From Paenibacillus lautus NBRC 15380 (lineage in GTDB: Bacteria; Bacillota; Bacilli; Paenibacillales; Paenibacillaceae), in the NCBI RefSeq assembly GCF_004000945.1, contig NZ_BIMF01000001.1, forward strand, positions 434,001-498,000: a DNA stretch of 64,000 nucleotides, read 5' to 3'. Shown here piece after piece: positions 55,197 to 63,529 of this stretch. The first letter of the stretch is position 1. The number at the start of each line of letters is the position of its first letter. A program made the position numbers and the translations under genes. The notes beneath the pieces were generated by a model that saw only the letters and a list, made by a program, of their open reading frames with translations, did not search any database and was not told where the DNA came from.

Positions 55197-56213
55197 CTAC
55201 GCCTCGGCAGGTACTTCGGCCAACGCCTCGTTCAGCAGCTCGAATGAGCGGATTCGCTTGGCAAAGGGCTGGATATTGCTGGTGACGATAATCTCGTCAA
55301 CGCCCGAAGCCTGCTGAAGTCGGAGCAGCTGCTCACGCACGGTCTCCTTCGTCCCTTTGGTGATAAACGACTCCTGTTCCACGATCGTGTACGGCTCGCC
55401 TGCCTGGCGACCGAATTCTTCGGCCTGTTCCCTCGTCCCCAGCGTCAGCGTCCGGCCGCTGGCCAGATGAATCTTCACCAGCTTCAGCGATCCTGCCAGC
55501 TCCGCCGCTTCCTCCTCCGAATCGGCCACGATCACGGACAGGGCGACAAGAATCTCCGGTTCCCTGCCATGGGAGTAGTCAAACGTGCTTCGGTAAACAC
55601 GAATCGCCTCCAACGCCGCGGATTCCTCCCCGTTGATGAAGAGGGAGAATACATAGGGCAGGCCGAGTCCGGCCGCTATTTCCGCACTGCCCGCGCTTGC
55701 CCCCAGCACGTACAGCTCGGGGGCGGTCTCCGGCAGCGGAGCGGCACGCAGTCCGGCTAGCGGGTGGTCTTCCTCCAGCGTATTGTGCACAAATTGGCGA
55801 AGCTCGACGATCTTATCCGTTAATGACGCGTCCTCCTGCACGCCCCGCTGCAGCGCCTGCGTGCTGCGCGGCAACCCGCCAGGCGCGCGCCCGATGCCCA
55901 GATCCACGCGTCCCGGCGCGAGCGCGGCCAGCACGTTGAAATTCTCCGCTACCTTGTAGGGACTGTAATGCTGGAGCATGACGCCGCCGGACCCCACGCG
56001 AATGGTTTGGGTTTTAGCTAACAGGTAAGAGATGAGCACCTCCGGCGAAGACCCCGCCACATGGTCCGAATCGTGATGCTCGGATACCCAGAAGCGCCGG
56101 AAGCCGAGCTCCTCCGACTTTTGGGCAAGCAGCACGGTGTGCGCGAACGCCTCCGCTGCCGTTTCCCCGGGATATATTGGACTTTGGTCAAGCACGCTTA
56201 TCGTAATCCCCAT
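55197..56213 (-). CDS. LLM-class flavin-dependent oxidoreductase (YtmO/CmoO-like)
   Basis: A 338-residue TIM-barrel flavoprotein of the bacterial luciferase-like group. It starts SVLDQSPIYPGETAAEAFAH, has FRRFWVSEHHDSDHVAGSSP (the conserved EHH), GSGGVMLQHYSPYKVAENFN and GRVDLGIGRAPG. GGAGG lies eight bases before the ATG. It follows the transporter ATPase by 12 bases, in the same relative place as ytmO in Bacillus. It probably oxidises a reduced sulfur intermediate using FMNH2 from the reductase downstream. Confidence 0.92.
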   Translation of the reverse strand: MGITISVLDQSPIYPGETAAEAFAHTVLLAQKSEELGFRRFWVSEHHDSDHVAGSSPEVLISYLLAKTQTIRVGSGGVMLQHYSPYKVAENFNVLAALAPGRVDLGIGRAPGGLPRSTQALQRGVQEDASLTDKIVELRQFVHNTLEEDHPLAGLRAAPLPETAPELYVLGASAGSAEIAAGLGLPYVFSLFINGEESAALEAIRVYRSTFDYSHGREPEILVALSVIVADSEEEAAELAGSLKLVKIHLASGRTLTLGTREQAEEFGRQAGEPYTIVEQESFITKGTKETVREQLLRLQQASGVDEIIVTSNIQPFAKRIRSFELLNEALAEVPAEA

Positions 56214-56225
56214 ATGGTTGGCCTC

Positions 56226-56978
56226 CTAAATGCTATAGTTAAGCTCAGGCGTGATCCGCTTCAGGAACTGCTTGGTTCGTTCTTCCCGCGGATTGTGGAA
56301 CAGCTCGGACGGGGGACCCTGCTCCACGATCACGCCTTCGTCCATGAACACGACGTGGTTCGCCACATCCCTCGCGAAGCCCATCTCATGCGTTACCACG
56401 ATCATGGTGATCCCTTCCTTCGCGATTTTGCGAATGACCGCAAGCACCTCGCCCACAAGCTCCGGGTCGAGCGCCGACGTCGGCTCATCGAACAGGATCA
56501 CCTCCGGCTCCAGGGCGAGCGCCCTGGCAATGCCCACCCGTTGCTGCTGTCCACCCGAGAGCTGACTCGGGTAGGCATCCAGCTTATCGGCCAGACCCAC
56601 CTTTTCGAGCAAGGCGATGCTCTTCTGCCTTGCCTCGGCCTTCGGCATTTTTTTGACGACGACCAAGCCTTCCATTACGTTCTCGATCGCCGTCTTATGT
56701 TTGAACAGATTGTACTGCTGAAACACCATGGCCGATCTCTGGCGTAGTTCATGAATCTCCTTCTTGGTGGCGCCCTTGCACTGGACACGGTAATCGCCGA
56801 TAGCAATCTCGCCGCCATTCGGCTTCTCGAGATAATTCACGCAGCGCAGCAGCGTGGTTTTGCCGGAACCGCTCGGCCCCAGGATGACCACCACTTCCCC
56901 TTTGTTTACCGTCAGATCAATCGATTTAAGCACCGTGTTCTTGCCGTAGGACTTTGAAATATCGGTTAGTTGAATCAT
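56226..56978 (-). CDS. Amino-acid ABC transporter ATPase (TcyN-like)
   Basis: A 250-residue polar amino acid ATPase: Walker [11 protein letters not shown] near 35, signature [20 protein letters not shown] near 143, Walker [15 protein letters not shown] and switch [11 protein letters not shown]. The start overlaps the upstream permease stop by four bases. It belongs to the PAAT class that imports cystine and related compounds, here probably S-substituted cysteines. Confidence 0.95.
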   Translation of the reverse strand: MIQLTDISKSYGKNTVLKSIDLTVNKGEVVVILGPSGSGKTTLLRCVNYLEKPNGGEIAIGDYRVQCKGATKKEIHELRQRSAMVFQQYNLFKHKTAIENVMEGLVVVKKMPKAEARQKSIALLEKVGLADKLDAYPSQLSGGQQQRVGIARALALEPEVILFDEPTSALDPELVGEVLAVIRKIAKEGITMIVVTHEMGFARDVANHVVFMDEGVIVEQGPPSELFHNPREERTKQFLKRITPELNYSI

Positions 56979-57685
56979 GCGACGCCCCCCCGATTGTACA
57001 GATTGATTCGTTTCTCGATGATCGCAGTCAGTCTTTCGATGAGAAGCGTAAGCCCCCAGAAGATAGCTGCCGCCGCCAAGTACGATTCGAAGAACTTCCA
57101 GTTGGTCGATGCCACGATCTGCGCCTGCGCGTTAATGTCCACAACCGACACGGTAAATGCCAAGGTCGAGCCATGAAGCATGCCGATCACCGAATTGGAG
57201 AGGTTGGGCAGGCTGACCGCCAAGGCTTGGGGGAATACGATCCTTCGCAGCGCCTGCCACGTCGTCATGCCGATCGAATAGGCTGCCTCCAGCTGCCCCT
57301 GGTTGACCGCGAGCAGGCCGGAACGGATCACTTCGGACATATAAGCGCCTGCCGTAATCGAGAATGATATGAACGCAAACCAGATCATCGGGATGGAGGA
57401 TGACTTAATGCCCCAGCCCATCTTGGCGGACAGCGCATCCACCAGCACCGGCAGGCCGAAATAGATCAGCAACAGATGCGTCAGCATGGGAGTGCCCCGG
57501 ATAAAGGTCACGTAGGCAGTGGCAATCTGGCTGAGCAGCGGCACTTTATAGATCCGGGCAAACGCTGCGACCAGCCCGATCAGAAATCCGGCCGTTACCG
57601 ATACCGTGGTGATCAACAGCGTTGTCGGAATCGCGGACAGCAAGTTTACAAATGCCGTCCATATGAAGGATGGATCGATTTTCAC
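56975..57685 (-). CDS. Cystine-type ABC permease (TcyM-like)
   Basis: A 236-residue PAAT permease with [20 protein letters not shown] near 85, the EAA loop [20 protein letters not shown] near 155 and [20 protein letters not shown]. It starts with GTG inside a GTGA overlap with the other permease and ends in an ATGA overlap with the ATPase, so all three are translationally coupled. Confidence 0.94.
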   Translation of the reverse strand: MKIDPSFIWTAFVNLLSAIPTTLLITTVSVTAGFLIGLVAAFARIYKVPLLSQIATAYVTFIRGTPMLTHLLLIYFGLPVLVDALSAKMGWGIKSSSIPMIWFAFISFSITAGAYMSEVIRSGLLAVNQGQLEAAYSIGMTTWQALRRIVFPQALAVSLPNLSNSVIGMLHGSTLAFTVSVVDINAQAQIVASTNWKFFESYLAAAAIFWGLTLLIERLTAIIEKRINLYNRGGVA

Positions 57686-58467
57686 AGCTCCGCGCCTCCT
57701 TTTTCAGGTCTTATTCCGGCGATGATGCGGCGGTAGGACAATTTCTTTGGCATACGGAATCTTTCACGTGCCGCCGACTCCGGAGCCTCATGACGCATCA
57801 GGCGCCGCTCCGCGCCCAGCAGCAGTTTCTCCAGCGTAAAGCTGATGACTAGATAGATGAAAGCCAGCGCCAGATAAGCTTCGATAAAATGCTGGGTGAT
57901 ATTGCCCAGGGTTTGCGCTTTTCCCGTCATCTCCATGAGCCCGAGGGTAAACGCCAAGGAAGTATCCTTCAGCAGGGCAATCACCATATTCGAAAATACC
58001 GGAACCGCGATCGCGAGCGCTTGAGGGAGGACGATCCGAAGGAAGGCTTGATGTCCCTTCATCCCCATGGCATACGCCGCCTCAACCTGCCCTCTGTCCA
58101 CCGCCGTTACCGAAGCCCGGATCATCTCCGACATGAAGGCTCCGGTATGAAGCCCGTAAGTCAGGATCACGAATACCATGACAGGTGCCCGGGACATGTC
58201 GATATGAACCAGCTTCAGCATCTCCGGCAGACCGTAATAGAACAAGAAGAGCTGGATCAGGATCGGCGTTCCCCTGAAGAACGAAATGTACACCTTGGAG
58301 AACGCGTTCAGCACCGGAATCCGGTACAGGCGGGGAAGGGCAACCATAAATCCGACGACGATCCCCACCAGCAGAGAGCCTGCCACGATCAGCATCGTGA
58401 CGCCTAACGTCGACAAGAGCTTGGGCAGAAAGCTAAATACATACGAGAAATCGAACGGTGCACCCAT
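57682..58467 (-). CDS. Cystine-type ABC permease (TcyL-like)
   Basis: A 261-residue PAAT permease. SFFRGTPILIQLFLFYYGLP near 72, EAAYAMGMKGHQAFLRIVLP near 130 and NMVIALLKDTSLAFTLGLME are family signatures. The C-terminal 30 residues are polar and slightly longer than usual. GGGAG precedes the ATG and the binding-protein gene ends 33 bases upstream. Confidence 0.94.
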   Translation of the reverse strand: MGAPFDFSYVFSFLPKLLSTLGVTMLIVAGSLLVGIVVGFMVALPRLYRIPVLNAFSKVYISFFRGTPILIQLFLFYYGLPEMLKLVHIDMSRAPVMVFVILTYGLHTGAFMSEMIRASVTAVDRGQVEAAYAMGMKGHQAFLRIVLPQALAIAVPVFSNMVIALLKDTSLAFTLGLMEMTGKAQTLGNITQHFIEAYLALAFIYLVISFTLEKLLLGAERRLMRHEAPESAARERFRMPKKLSYRRIIAGIRPEKGGAEL

Positions 58468-58500
58468 GGACCCCGTCTCCCTTCTACTAGGTTTATCTCA

Positions 58501-59337
58501 TCATGGATTCGACGACGTGAAGTCGTTGCCCAGCCATTCCTTGCTCAGCTTGGTCAGCGTTCCATCCGATTTCAGCTCCTTGATCGCATCGTCAACCGCA
58601 TCCGACAGCTTCTCGCTGTCCGGGTCATCCTTGCGAAATACGAACAGGATGTCGGCCTCCGACAGGTGGTCGCCCGTTGTTTTCAGCTTTCCTTGCGGAT
58701 CGATCAGCGGCAGCGTAAAGTCCGCCCCGACGGTTGCATCCACCCGCCCTGTCGTAATCTGGCTCACGGTATCATTTGCCGCGCCGTTCTGATAGACAAT
58801 GTTGATCGCATCGTTATTCTCCTTGTTGTAGTTCTCCAGAATCTGAGCAGCCGCACTGGTTGCTCCGGTCAGTACCTTTTTGCCCTTCAAATCATTCAGC
58901 GATTGAATGGAGTCGTTCTCCTTGGCGACGATGATCTTATTCCGCCAGTAGGCGTAAGGCTCTTTATTGAACAGGTACTTTTCGGTTCGCTCCGGATTCT
59001 TCTCCATCTGGTGGGCCACAAAATCAATTTTCTTCGTTTCCAGGCTCAGCAGCAGATTGGAAAACTCCTGGGTCTGCAGCTCGAACTCATACTCCGGCAA
59101 ACGTTGATCAATCTCCCGTACCAGTTCAACGTCAAAGCCGGTCAGCTTTCCGTTCTCGTCAATAAAGCAGATTCTAGGAAAGGCCGTGCCCGTGCCGACA
59201 ACAATCTTCGTTACTTTTCCTTCTGCCGCGTTCGCCGTGCTATCTTTTTGCGCCTCTCCGCTCTTCGTGCCTGTTCCGCATCCGGCGATCACCCCTGCCA
59301 ACGCGATGACAACGGCTGCCACGATTGATTTCTTCAC
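58501..59337 (-). CDS. Cystine-type binding lipoprotein (TcyJ/TcyK-like)
   Basis: A 278-residue family 3 binding protein. The start is taken as GTG at 59337 because AAGGGGG lies eight bases upstream and the signal peptide then begins VKKSIVAAVVIALAG with lipobox VIAGC (Cys20). The body has RICFIDENGKLTGFDVELV, KKIDFVAHQMEKNPERTEKY, and LFNKEPYAYWRNKIIVAKEN. It should bind cystine-like or S-modified cysteine compounds. It is the first structural gene of the operon, behind a promoter with an operator-like motif. Confidence 0.93.
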   Translation of the reverse strand: MKKSIVAAVVIALAGVIAGCGTGTKSGEAQKDSTANAAEGKVTKIVVGTGTAFPRICFIDENGKLTGFDVELVREIDQRLPEYEFELQTQEFSNLLLSLETKKIDFVAHQMEKNPERTEKYLFNKEPYAYWRNKIIVAKENDSIQSLNDLKGKKVLTGATSAAAQILENYNKENNDAINIVYQNGAANDTVSQITTGRVDATVGADFTLPLIDPQGKLKTTGDHLSEADILFVFRKDDPDSEKLSDAVDDAIKELKSDGTLTKLSKEWLGNDFTSSNP

Positions 59338-59381
59338 GACCTCATCCCCCTTCAATCTTGTCCTGATCCATAATTTGATAA

Positions 59382-59405
59382 TTCCTATAGATTTAGTAAG
59401 AATTA
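59382..59405 (-). promoter_or_regulatory. Sulfur-regulon operator-like motif 2
   Basis: TTCCTATAGATTTAG then TAAGAATTA. It aligns over 24 bases with the motif at 49932. On the minus strand it covers a candidate promoter GTGACA-N17-TCTATA and lies 45 bases before the binding-protein start. Confidence 0.6.
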
Positions 59406-59476
59406 TGTTGTCACTAACTTTACCGCGATTTGGGGAACGCGTCTAATAGAGTTTTTCTATTCATCCATGCAATTCA

Positions 59477-60355
59477 TCAATAGGACAATTCACGGCCGAG
59501 CTCCAGCAAGGAGTCCAGAAACTCATTGTTCTGCCCGTTCAAGGAGATGAGATGGGTCTGTAGGGAGATGCCCGCCGTTTCGGCAATATCCACCGGAATC
59601 AGGCTTCCCTCGGCTACTTCCTGCTGAGCGCATAAACCCGGAAGAAAGCAGATGCCCGCACGCCCCAGCACAAGCTTCTTCGCCGTCTCGGAATTATCGA
59701 CCTGAAATACGATATTCGGCGGCTGTTCCAGACTTTCGAATACCCGGTGAATCCGCAGCCAGTCCAGCGAGCCGCACTCGAAGAAGACCAGCGTCTCGCG
59801 CCGGATATCCCGAATGGAGGCTCTCCCGGCAGCCGCGAGCGGATGATCCTTATATACGTACAGGCGGATGGGATCTTCAAAGAACGGATAGGATTGAAAC
59901 GCCGGATTCATTAGCTTGCGGACGAAGGCCAGATCGATGTCCTTGGACGAGAGCTTGCCGGCCAGCTCTTCCGTCGGGCCGGTCGTCAGCTTGAAGTTCA
60001 TCTCGGGAAACCGGCGGTTGAGCACCATAAGTAGATAGGGCATTAAGTAATTGGATACCGAAACCGTGCTTCCGATTCTGAGCTCATTGGGCATGGACGC
60101 TTTGGATTGAAGATGGTGTTTCCCTTTTTGGAAGGTTTGGAGGATCTGCTGGGCATAGGGAAGGAATTGTTTGCCTTTGTCGGTCAGATGAATCTGTTTG
60201 CCCAATCGGTCGAACAACCTGCAGTCGAGCTCCCTCTCCAGCGACTGGATGCGTGCAGTCACCGTCGGCTGGGATAGAAACAGAACGTCTGCCGCCTTGT
60301 TGAAGCTGCCGTAGTGGTTGATGTAGACAAAAGCCTCGATGTTTTCGATGTTCAA
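59477..60355 (-). CDS. LysR-family regulator (YtlI/AscR- or CysL-like)
   Basis: A 292-residue LysR protein. The start is taken as TTG at 60355, five bases after GGAGGTG, giving MNIENIEAFVYINHYGSFNK; the earlier ATG has no ribosome site. The HTH covers SFNKAADVLFLSQPTVTARI near residues 17-36, followed by the linker helix. The effector-binding domain has two lobes with NELRIGSTVSVSNYLMPYLL. In Bacillus the LysR protein YtlI activates the neighbouring ytm sulfur operon, and this gene has the equivalent place. It is upstream of, and in line with, the transporter genes. Confidence 0.9.
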   Translation of the reverse strand: MNIENIEAFVYINHYGSFNKAADVLFLSQPTVTARIQSLERELDCRLFDRLGKQIHLTDKGKQFLPYAQQILQTFQKGKHHLQSKASMPNELRIGSTVSVSNYLMPYLLMVLNRRFPEMNFKLTTGPTEELAGKLSSKDIDLAFVRKLMNPAFQSYPFFEDPIRLYVYKDHPLAAAGRASIRDIRRETLVFFECGSLDWLRIHRVFESLEQPPNIVFQVDNSETAKKLVLGRAGICFLPGLCAQQEVAEGSLIPVDIAETAGISLQTHLISLNGQNNEFLDSLLELGRELSY

Positions 60356-60389
60356 GCTAACACCTCCGGGATCATCATTATACACACTA

Positions 60390-60413
60390 TTCCAATGAAT
60401 ATAGATGGTTTTA
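60390..60413 (-). promoter_or_regulatory. Sulfur-regulon operator-like motif 3
   Basis: TTCCAATGAATATAG then ATGGTTTTA. It keeps the left half of the motif but the right arm is degenerate. It lies 35 bases before the LysR start. Confidence 0.5.
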
Positions 60414-60520
60414 AGACCGTAGTTTCCTTATAAATTATCCTTATCTTAGGCAGTTGGCAAATTATTGTCAATCCAAATATGCTTATAGATTTTTTTAATG
60501 ACGGCATTAATATTTTTGTT

Positions 60521-60544
60521 TTCCAATGTGTTTAATTGGAATAA
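60521..60544 (+). promoter_or_regulatory. Sulfur-regulon operator-like motif 4 and GNAT promoter
   Basis: TTCCAAT-GTGTTTA-ATTGGAA is a perfect 7-bp inverted repeat. It overlaps a candidate -35 (TGTGTT, 60527-60532) that is 17 bases before TATACT (60550-60555). Binding here would repress the acetyltransferase gene. It resembles Bacillus CymR boxes. Confidence 0.7.
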
Positions 60545-60623
60545 ACTGCTATACTAATCTCACCTTATCAGGATATGGCCGTATCCTCTGAAGTTTAAAT
60601 GACCGAAAAAAGGAGTGATAGCG

Positions 60624-61166
60624 ATGAATTCAATCCAAGAAGTGATCATACGGGATGCACATGAGTGGGAATGCGAGGCTGTTGCGGCTGTGATGCTGGA
60701 ATCCTATCAGCAGTATGCCTTCGATCTATCTGCGGAACGGTGGGAAGAATATCGGGATTCCATCAGGAATTCCGCATACAGCCATGCGCCGCATGCCCGG
60801 ATCGTCGCCGAACTCGGCGGGGAAATCGTTGGCAGCGTCCAGCTGTTCCTCTCCTCGGAGGCCGCTTACGGAAAACCGGAGATGGGGATCCACTCGCCCA
60901 TTATCCGTCTACTTGCCGTATCTCCGGGTTCCCGGGGACGCGGCATCGCCACGCTGCTGATTCAAGAGGCTGCCCGCAGATCGGTCCAGCTCGGAGCAAC
61001 CACGCTGAATCTCCATACCTCCGACATGATGGCCTCTGCGGTGAAGCTTTATGAGCGGCTCGGTTTTGAGCGGGCATATGACACCGATACGTTCAATGGA
61101 GAAACCCTTGTCAAAGGTTACCGGATCGAACTGCCCGGCTCCTTGCTGCTGCAAAGCGCCGTGTGA
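60624..61166 (+). CDS. GNAT N-acetyltransferase (YtmI/SnaA-like)
   Basis: A 180-residue acetyltransferase. Motif A is RLLAVSPGSRGRGIATLLIQ near residues 95-115, followed by SAVKLYERLGFERAYD. AAGGAG lies eight bases before the ATG at 60624. It is divergent from the LysR gene and shares the operator-like motif with the sulfur operons. In Bacillus the equivalent SnaA/SnaB enzymes acetylate the amino group of S-(2-succino)cysteine before oxidative cleavage. Sequence alone does not prove the substrate. Confidence 0.88.
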   Translation: MNSIQEVIIRDAHEWECEAVAAVMLESYQQYAFDLSAERWEEYRDSIRNSAYSHAPHARIVAELGGEIVGSVQLFLSSEAAYGKPEMGIHSPIIRLLAVSPGSRGRGIATLLIQEAARRSVQLGATTLNLHTSDMMASAVKLYERLGFERAYDTDTFNGETLVKGYRIELPGSLLLQSAV

Positions 61167-61183
61167 AATAACAGATCATAATG

Positions 61184-61238
61184 TGAATAACCGGACATCT
61201 TCTCCTGCATAAGGAGGAAACGTCCGGTTATTTTTTAT
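61184..61238 (+). terminator. Terminator of GNAT gene
   Basis: AATAACCGGAC and GTCCGGTTATT form an outer stem, with an inner CTCCT/AGGAG stem, followed by T6. Very strong. Confidence 0.93.
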
Positions 61239-61363
61239 GTACATTTATCCGCCTGCCGTCGTAGTTGATTCGTTTCATTCTTCCATTGTTGGAATGCGAA
61301 AATTCGTTTCGCATCAGATCGACAGGTATTATAAAATGAACAATAAAAGGGGAGATATCCCTC

Positions 61364-61723
61364 ACGTGGAGTAAATGTAAGCTGAACGGGCCGGTCTGGG
61401 CAGGCATCGCCTCGGGCATTCTCCTCGGGCTGTTCCTTAAAATGATCGAGCACATCACCTCGGTAAAGGTTTATACGCTGCTGCTGAACGTTGATTACGT
61501 ACCTGTCCTGAAGGAGCTGAAGCTTCCCGAACTGATCGAGTTTGCGCTGCACCTCGTCATCTCCGTCCTGCTGAGCATCGCTCTGGCCATCTTTCTGAAG
61601 CAGAAGAATTGGTCCCGCGAGCGAGGCTTGTCTTGGGTTTCCTTGGTCTGGCTGGCCGGTCATCTGCTATACGGCATTGCATTGGGCTGGCTGCTGACGG
61701 GTTCACGCGAAGCTTCTGCCTAG
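61364..61723 (+). CDS. Small membrane protein with start-site problem
   Basis: About 110-120 residues with three hydrophobic helices (GPVWAGIASGILLGLFLKMI, LHLVISVLLSIALAIFLK, LVWLAGHLLYGIALGWLL). The first helix is coded upstream of the first in-frame ATG at 61442. The ribosome site AAAAGGGGAG at 61345-61354 is followed by a GTG at 61366 that lies in another frame and ends after one more codon. One extra base at about 61372 would explain this, giving VEKCKLNGPVW. Alternatively an ACG at 61364 is used. Function unknown; such short proteins occur alone in Paenibacillus genomes. Confidence 0.6.
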   Translation, partial: TWSKCKLNGPVWAGIASGILLGLFLKMIEHITSVKVYTLLLNVDYVPVLKELKLPELIEFALHLVISVLLSIALAIFLKQKNWSRERGLSWVSLVWLAGHLLYGIALGWLLTGSREASA

Positions 61724-61765
61724 GTACGGAAAGCAGTCTTGCGAAAACGCCGATTTATGGATTAA

Positions 61766-61798
61766 CGCAAAATGACCGCTCCACTTGAATAGGAGCGG
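61766..61798. repeat. Direct repeat with hairpin, copy 1
   Basis: CGCAAAATGACCGCTCC then ACTTGAATAGGAGCGG; CCGCTCC and GGAGCGG form a stem. The same 33 bases recur at 62521. It borders the toxin remnant. Confidence 0.9.
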
Positions 61799-61835
61799 CT
61801 GAGCGTAAAGTACTGCTTAGTACAATTACTTAGAA

Positions 61836-62204
61836 TTAATCTTCCAACGCTTTCAGTTGATTAACGATGGGTAAAACCCAATCTGGCAAGTTAACGTCCC
61901 TATGCTTAATTATCCCGAATTCTGCTTCCAGCACAATTTCTCCACTTAGTGCGCTATTATCTATCACAAGTAGATGATCAACCAGGCCTAGGTATTGGAG
62001 AAGATTTTGCATAGAAGAATGATGCCGATGCATGATATCTTTTGCAGGGATGTTGTGTCCCCCATTGCGAACTCTGCCGGCTACTCGTTCGACATTTAGA
62101 TCTGGATCACCAAGGCCTACATAAAACATGGTAACCTGGAAGCCATTTGCTTTTGCTTCCTTCATAAGCCTAATGGCGTATCCACCCGAGAGCGTCGTTT
62201 CCAT
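61836..62204 (-). pseudogene. Truncated zeta-toxin-like kinase
   Basis: A 122-residue frame that resembles the central and C-terminal parts of zeta-toxin/UDP-GlcNAc kinase-type P-loop proteins: METTLSGGYAIRLMKEAKAN (usually FETTLSG), VTMFYVGLGDPDLNVERVAG, RVRNGGHNIPAKDIMHRHHS. The first ~80 residues with the Walker A GPNGSGKST and the following Asp are missing. The frame continues upstream only as NDQRDFS into the stop region of the small gene. No ribosome site precedes its ATG. It is probably a deletion remnant. Confidence 0.75.
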
Positions 62205-62228
62205 GGAGAAATCCCGTTGATCGTTGGT

Positions 62229-62396
62229 TCAACTGTCTTTTCCCGAGACATATTCCTTCTCCCCATTAGAATATTCCCTTATCAGTTTGCCATAATCATC
62301 TTTATATACAACATAAGTTCCGTTTGCTTTGGCCTCAAGTCTTGCTCTCTCGCCAGTCAGCCTAATAAGTTTGGTTAATTGTTTATCCTTTGTCAT
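62229..62396 (-). CDS. Small antitoxin-like partner of zeta-toxin remnant
   Basis: A 55-residue polar protein, MTKDKQLTKLIRLTGERARL onwards, with GGAGG eight bases before the ATG at 62396. Short proteins of this type often precede zeta-like kinase genes, so it is probably their antitoxin or accessory factor. I do not recognise a named family. It is 25 bases upstream of the truncated kinase. Confidence 0.65.
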   Translation of the reverse strand: MTKDKQLTKLIRLTGERARLEAKANGTYVVYKDDYGKLIREYSNGEKEYVSGKDS

Positions 62397-62520
62397 TACT
62401 ACAACCTCCAACTTATTGTCGTTGAATACCGTTTCTCTTTTAAATCATATCACAAACTGATTAATCCACCATATAGGATGAACTTGTATAAACATCTTTG
62501 AATTCGATTTGGCCATTAAA

Positions 62521-62553
62521 CGCAAAATGACCGCTCCACTTGAATAGGAGCGG
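62521..62553. repeat. Direct repeat with hairpin, copy 2
   Basis: Identical 33 bases to 61766-61798, 755 bases away. The flanks TTAA/TTAAA are also shared. Here the stem extends to GACCGCTCC/GGAGCGGTC. Confidence 0.9.
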
Positions 62554-62617
62554 TCACAGCTATGAAACCGAATGCGCACATGCCGCACTCTGTTATGGAT
62601 CCTTCACTTTGGCGATG

Positions 62618-63196
62618 CTAGCGTCCCAAGGACAAATCCTTGTCCGTTTCGCTATCGGATTCCTCATCCTCGACGTTCGCGTCGTCACCGGATGCCGCTA
62701 CGCCATCCATGAAATCTTGGATCTGACCGCTGTTGCGGGTCAATGTAGCAACGGAAACCTCATGCTTCTTCGCGATATCGGACTTCGTTGTTGAAATGTT
62801 AAGCGATGAAGTTACTATATATTCTAACGCACTTGCATATCCGCCCTGTTTGCGGTACTTCGGATTGGCTTCTCTGGAGAAGCTGTTCCAAACCATCAGA
62901 AGGCTGAACACTTGAAACAGCTGCTGATCATCCTGCAGCTCGTAATCCCGGCAGATCTGAGGAAACACAGACTCTGCAAGCTCACGATGCTCATCAGCGT
63001 TCCAGTCCATCCATCCCAGCTTGTCGTTAATCATCTGCCGCAATTGATCGACCTGTAGCTTAGGCTCTGCTGCTCTCGCACCAGGGAACTGGATGACTTT
63101 ACCGTATACCGTGCGTTCATCTCTTTCAAGACAACATCTTTTGTACTTTTTCCCGCTTCCGCAGTGACATAGATCGTTTCTTCCTAGCTTTTTCAT
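62618..63196 (-). CDS. SEC-C motif protein with C-terminal HTH-like segment
   Basis: A 192-residue protein. The SEC-C zinc motif lies at the very N-terminus (LGRNDLCHCGSGKKYKRCC, Cys10, Cys12, Cys21, Cys22), as at the end of SecA, and may bind ribosomes or nucleic acid. Residues about 120-165 (TKSDIAKKHEVSVATLTRNS) look like a helix-turn-helix. The tail is very acidic. It is monocistronic. Precise role unknown. Confidence 0.85.
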   Translation of the reverse strand: MKKLGRNDLCHCGSGKKYKRCCLERDERTVYGKVIQFPGARAAEPKLQVDQLRQMINDKLGWMDWNADEHRELAESVFPQICRDYELQDDQQLFQVFSLLMVWNSFSREANPKYRKQGGYASALEYIVTSSLNISTTKSDIAKKHEVSVATLTRNSGQIQDFMDGVAASGDDANVEDEESDSETDKDLSLGR

Positions 63197-63529
63197 TTCC
63201 TAGCTCCTATTTGAATGATTTCTTCTATTATACATGGAAAATATGAGAATGCGCATCCCAAGCCTGTAGACCCTTAAGGCATGCCGGCCTTCCGCGTCAT
63301 AACACTCTCTTACAGGGGGGGCTTCCGATAAGAAGGTGTCCAGGCAAGTTAGATAGCAAAAAAGCGCGGGTCCCCTCTATGAAAGCCGCGCCCCTTCATA
63401 TTATTCTATAATATCGTCATAACGCAAGTAGGATGTAACAAATTTGTTAGAACCTATAATAGACTTGTTCCATTTTTGGTAAAGATTCCATAGATCCGCG
63501 CCTTAAGGCTCATTGGCCTGGTCCAAACG
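63197..63529. other. Intergenic stretch with terminator only
   Basis: 333 bases without a supported gene. Apart from the hairpin at 63358-63393 I see nothing specific. Confidence 0.5.
63358..63393 (-). terminator. Terminator after SGNH hydrolase gene
   Basis: On the minus strand GGCGCGGC pairs with CCGCGC and runs into TTTTTTG. It lies about 135 bases after the stop codon. Confidence 0.7.
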
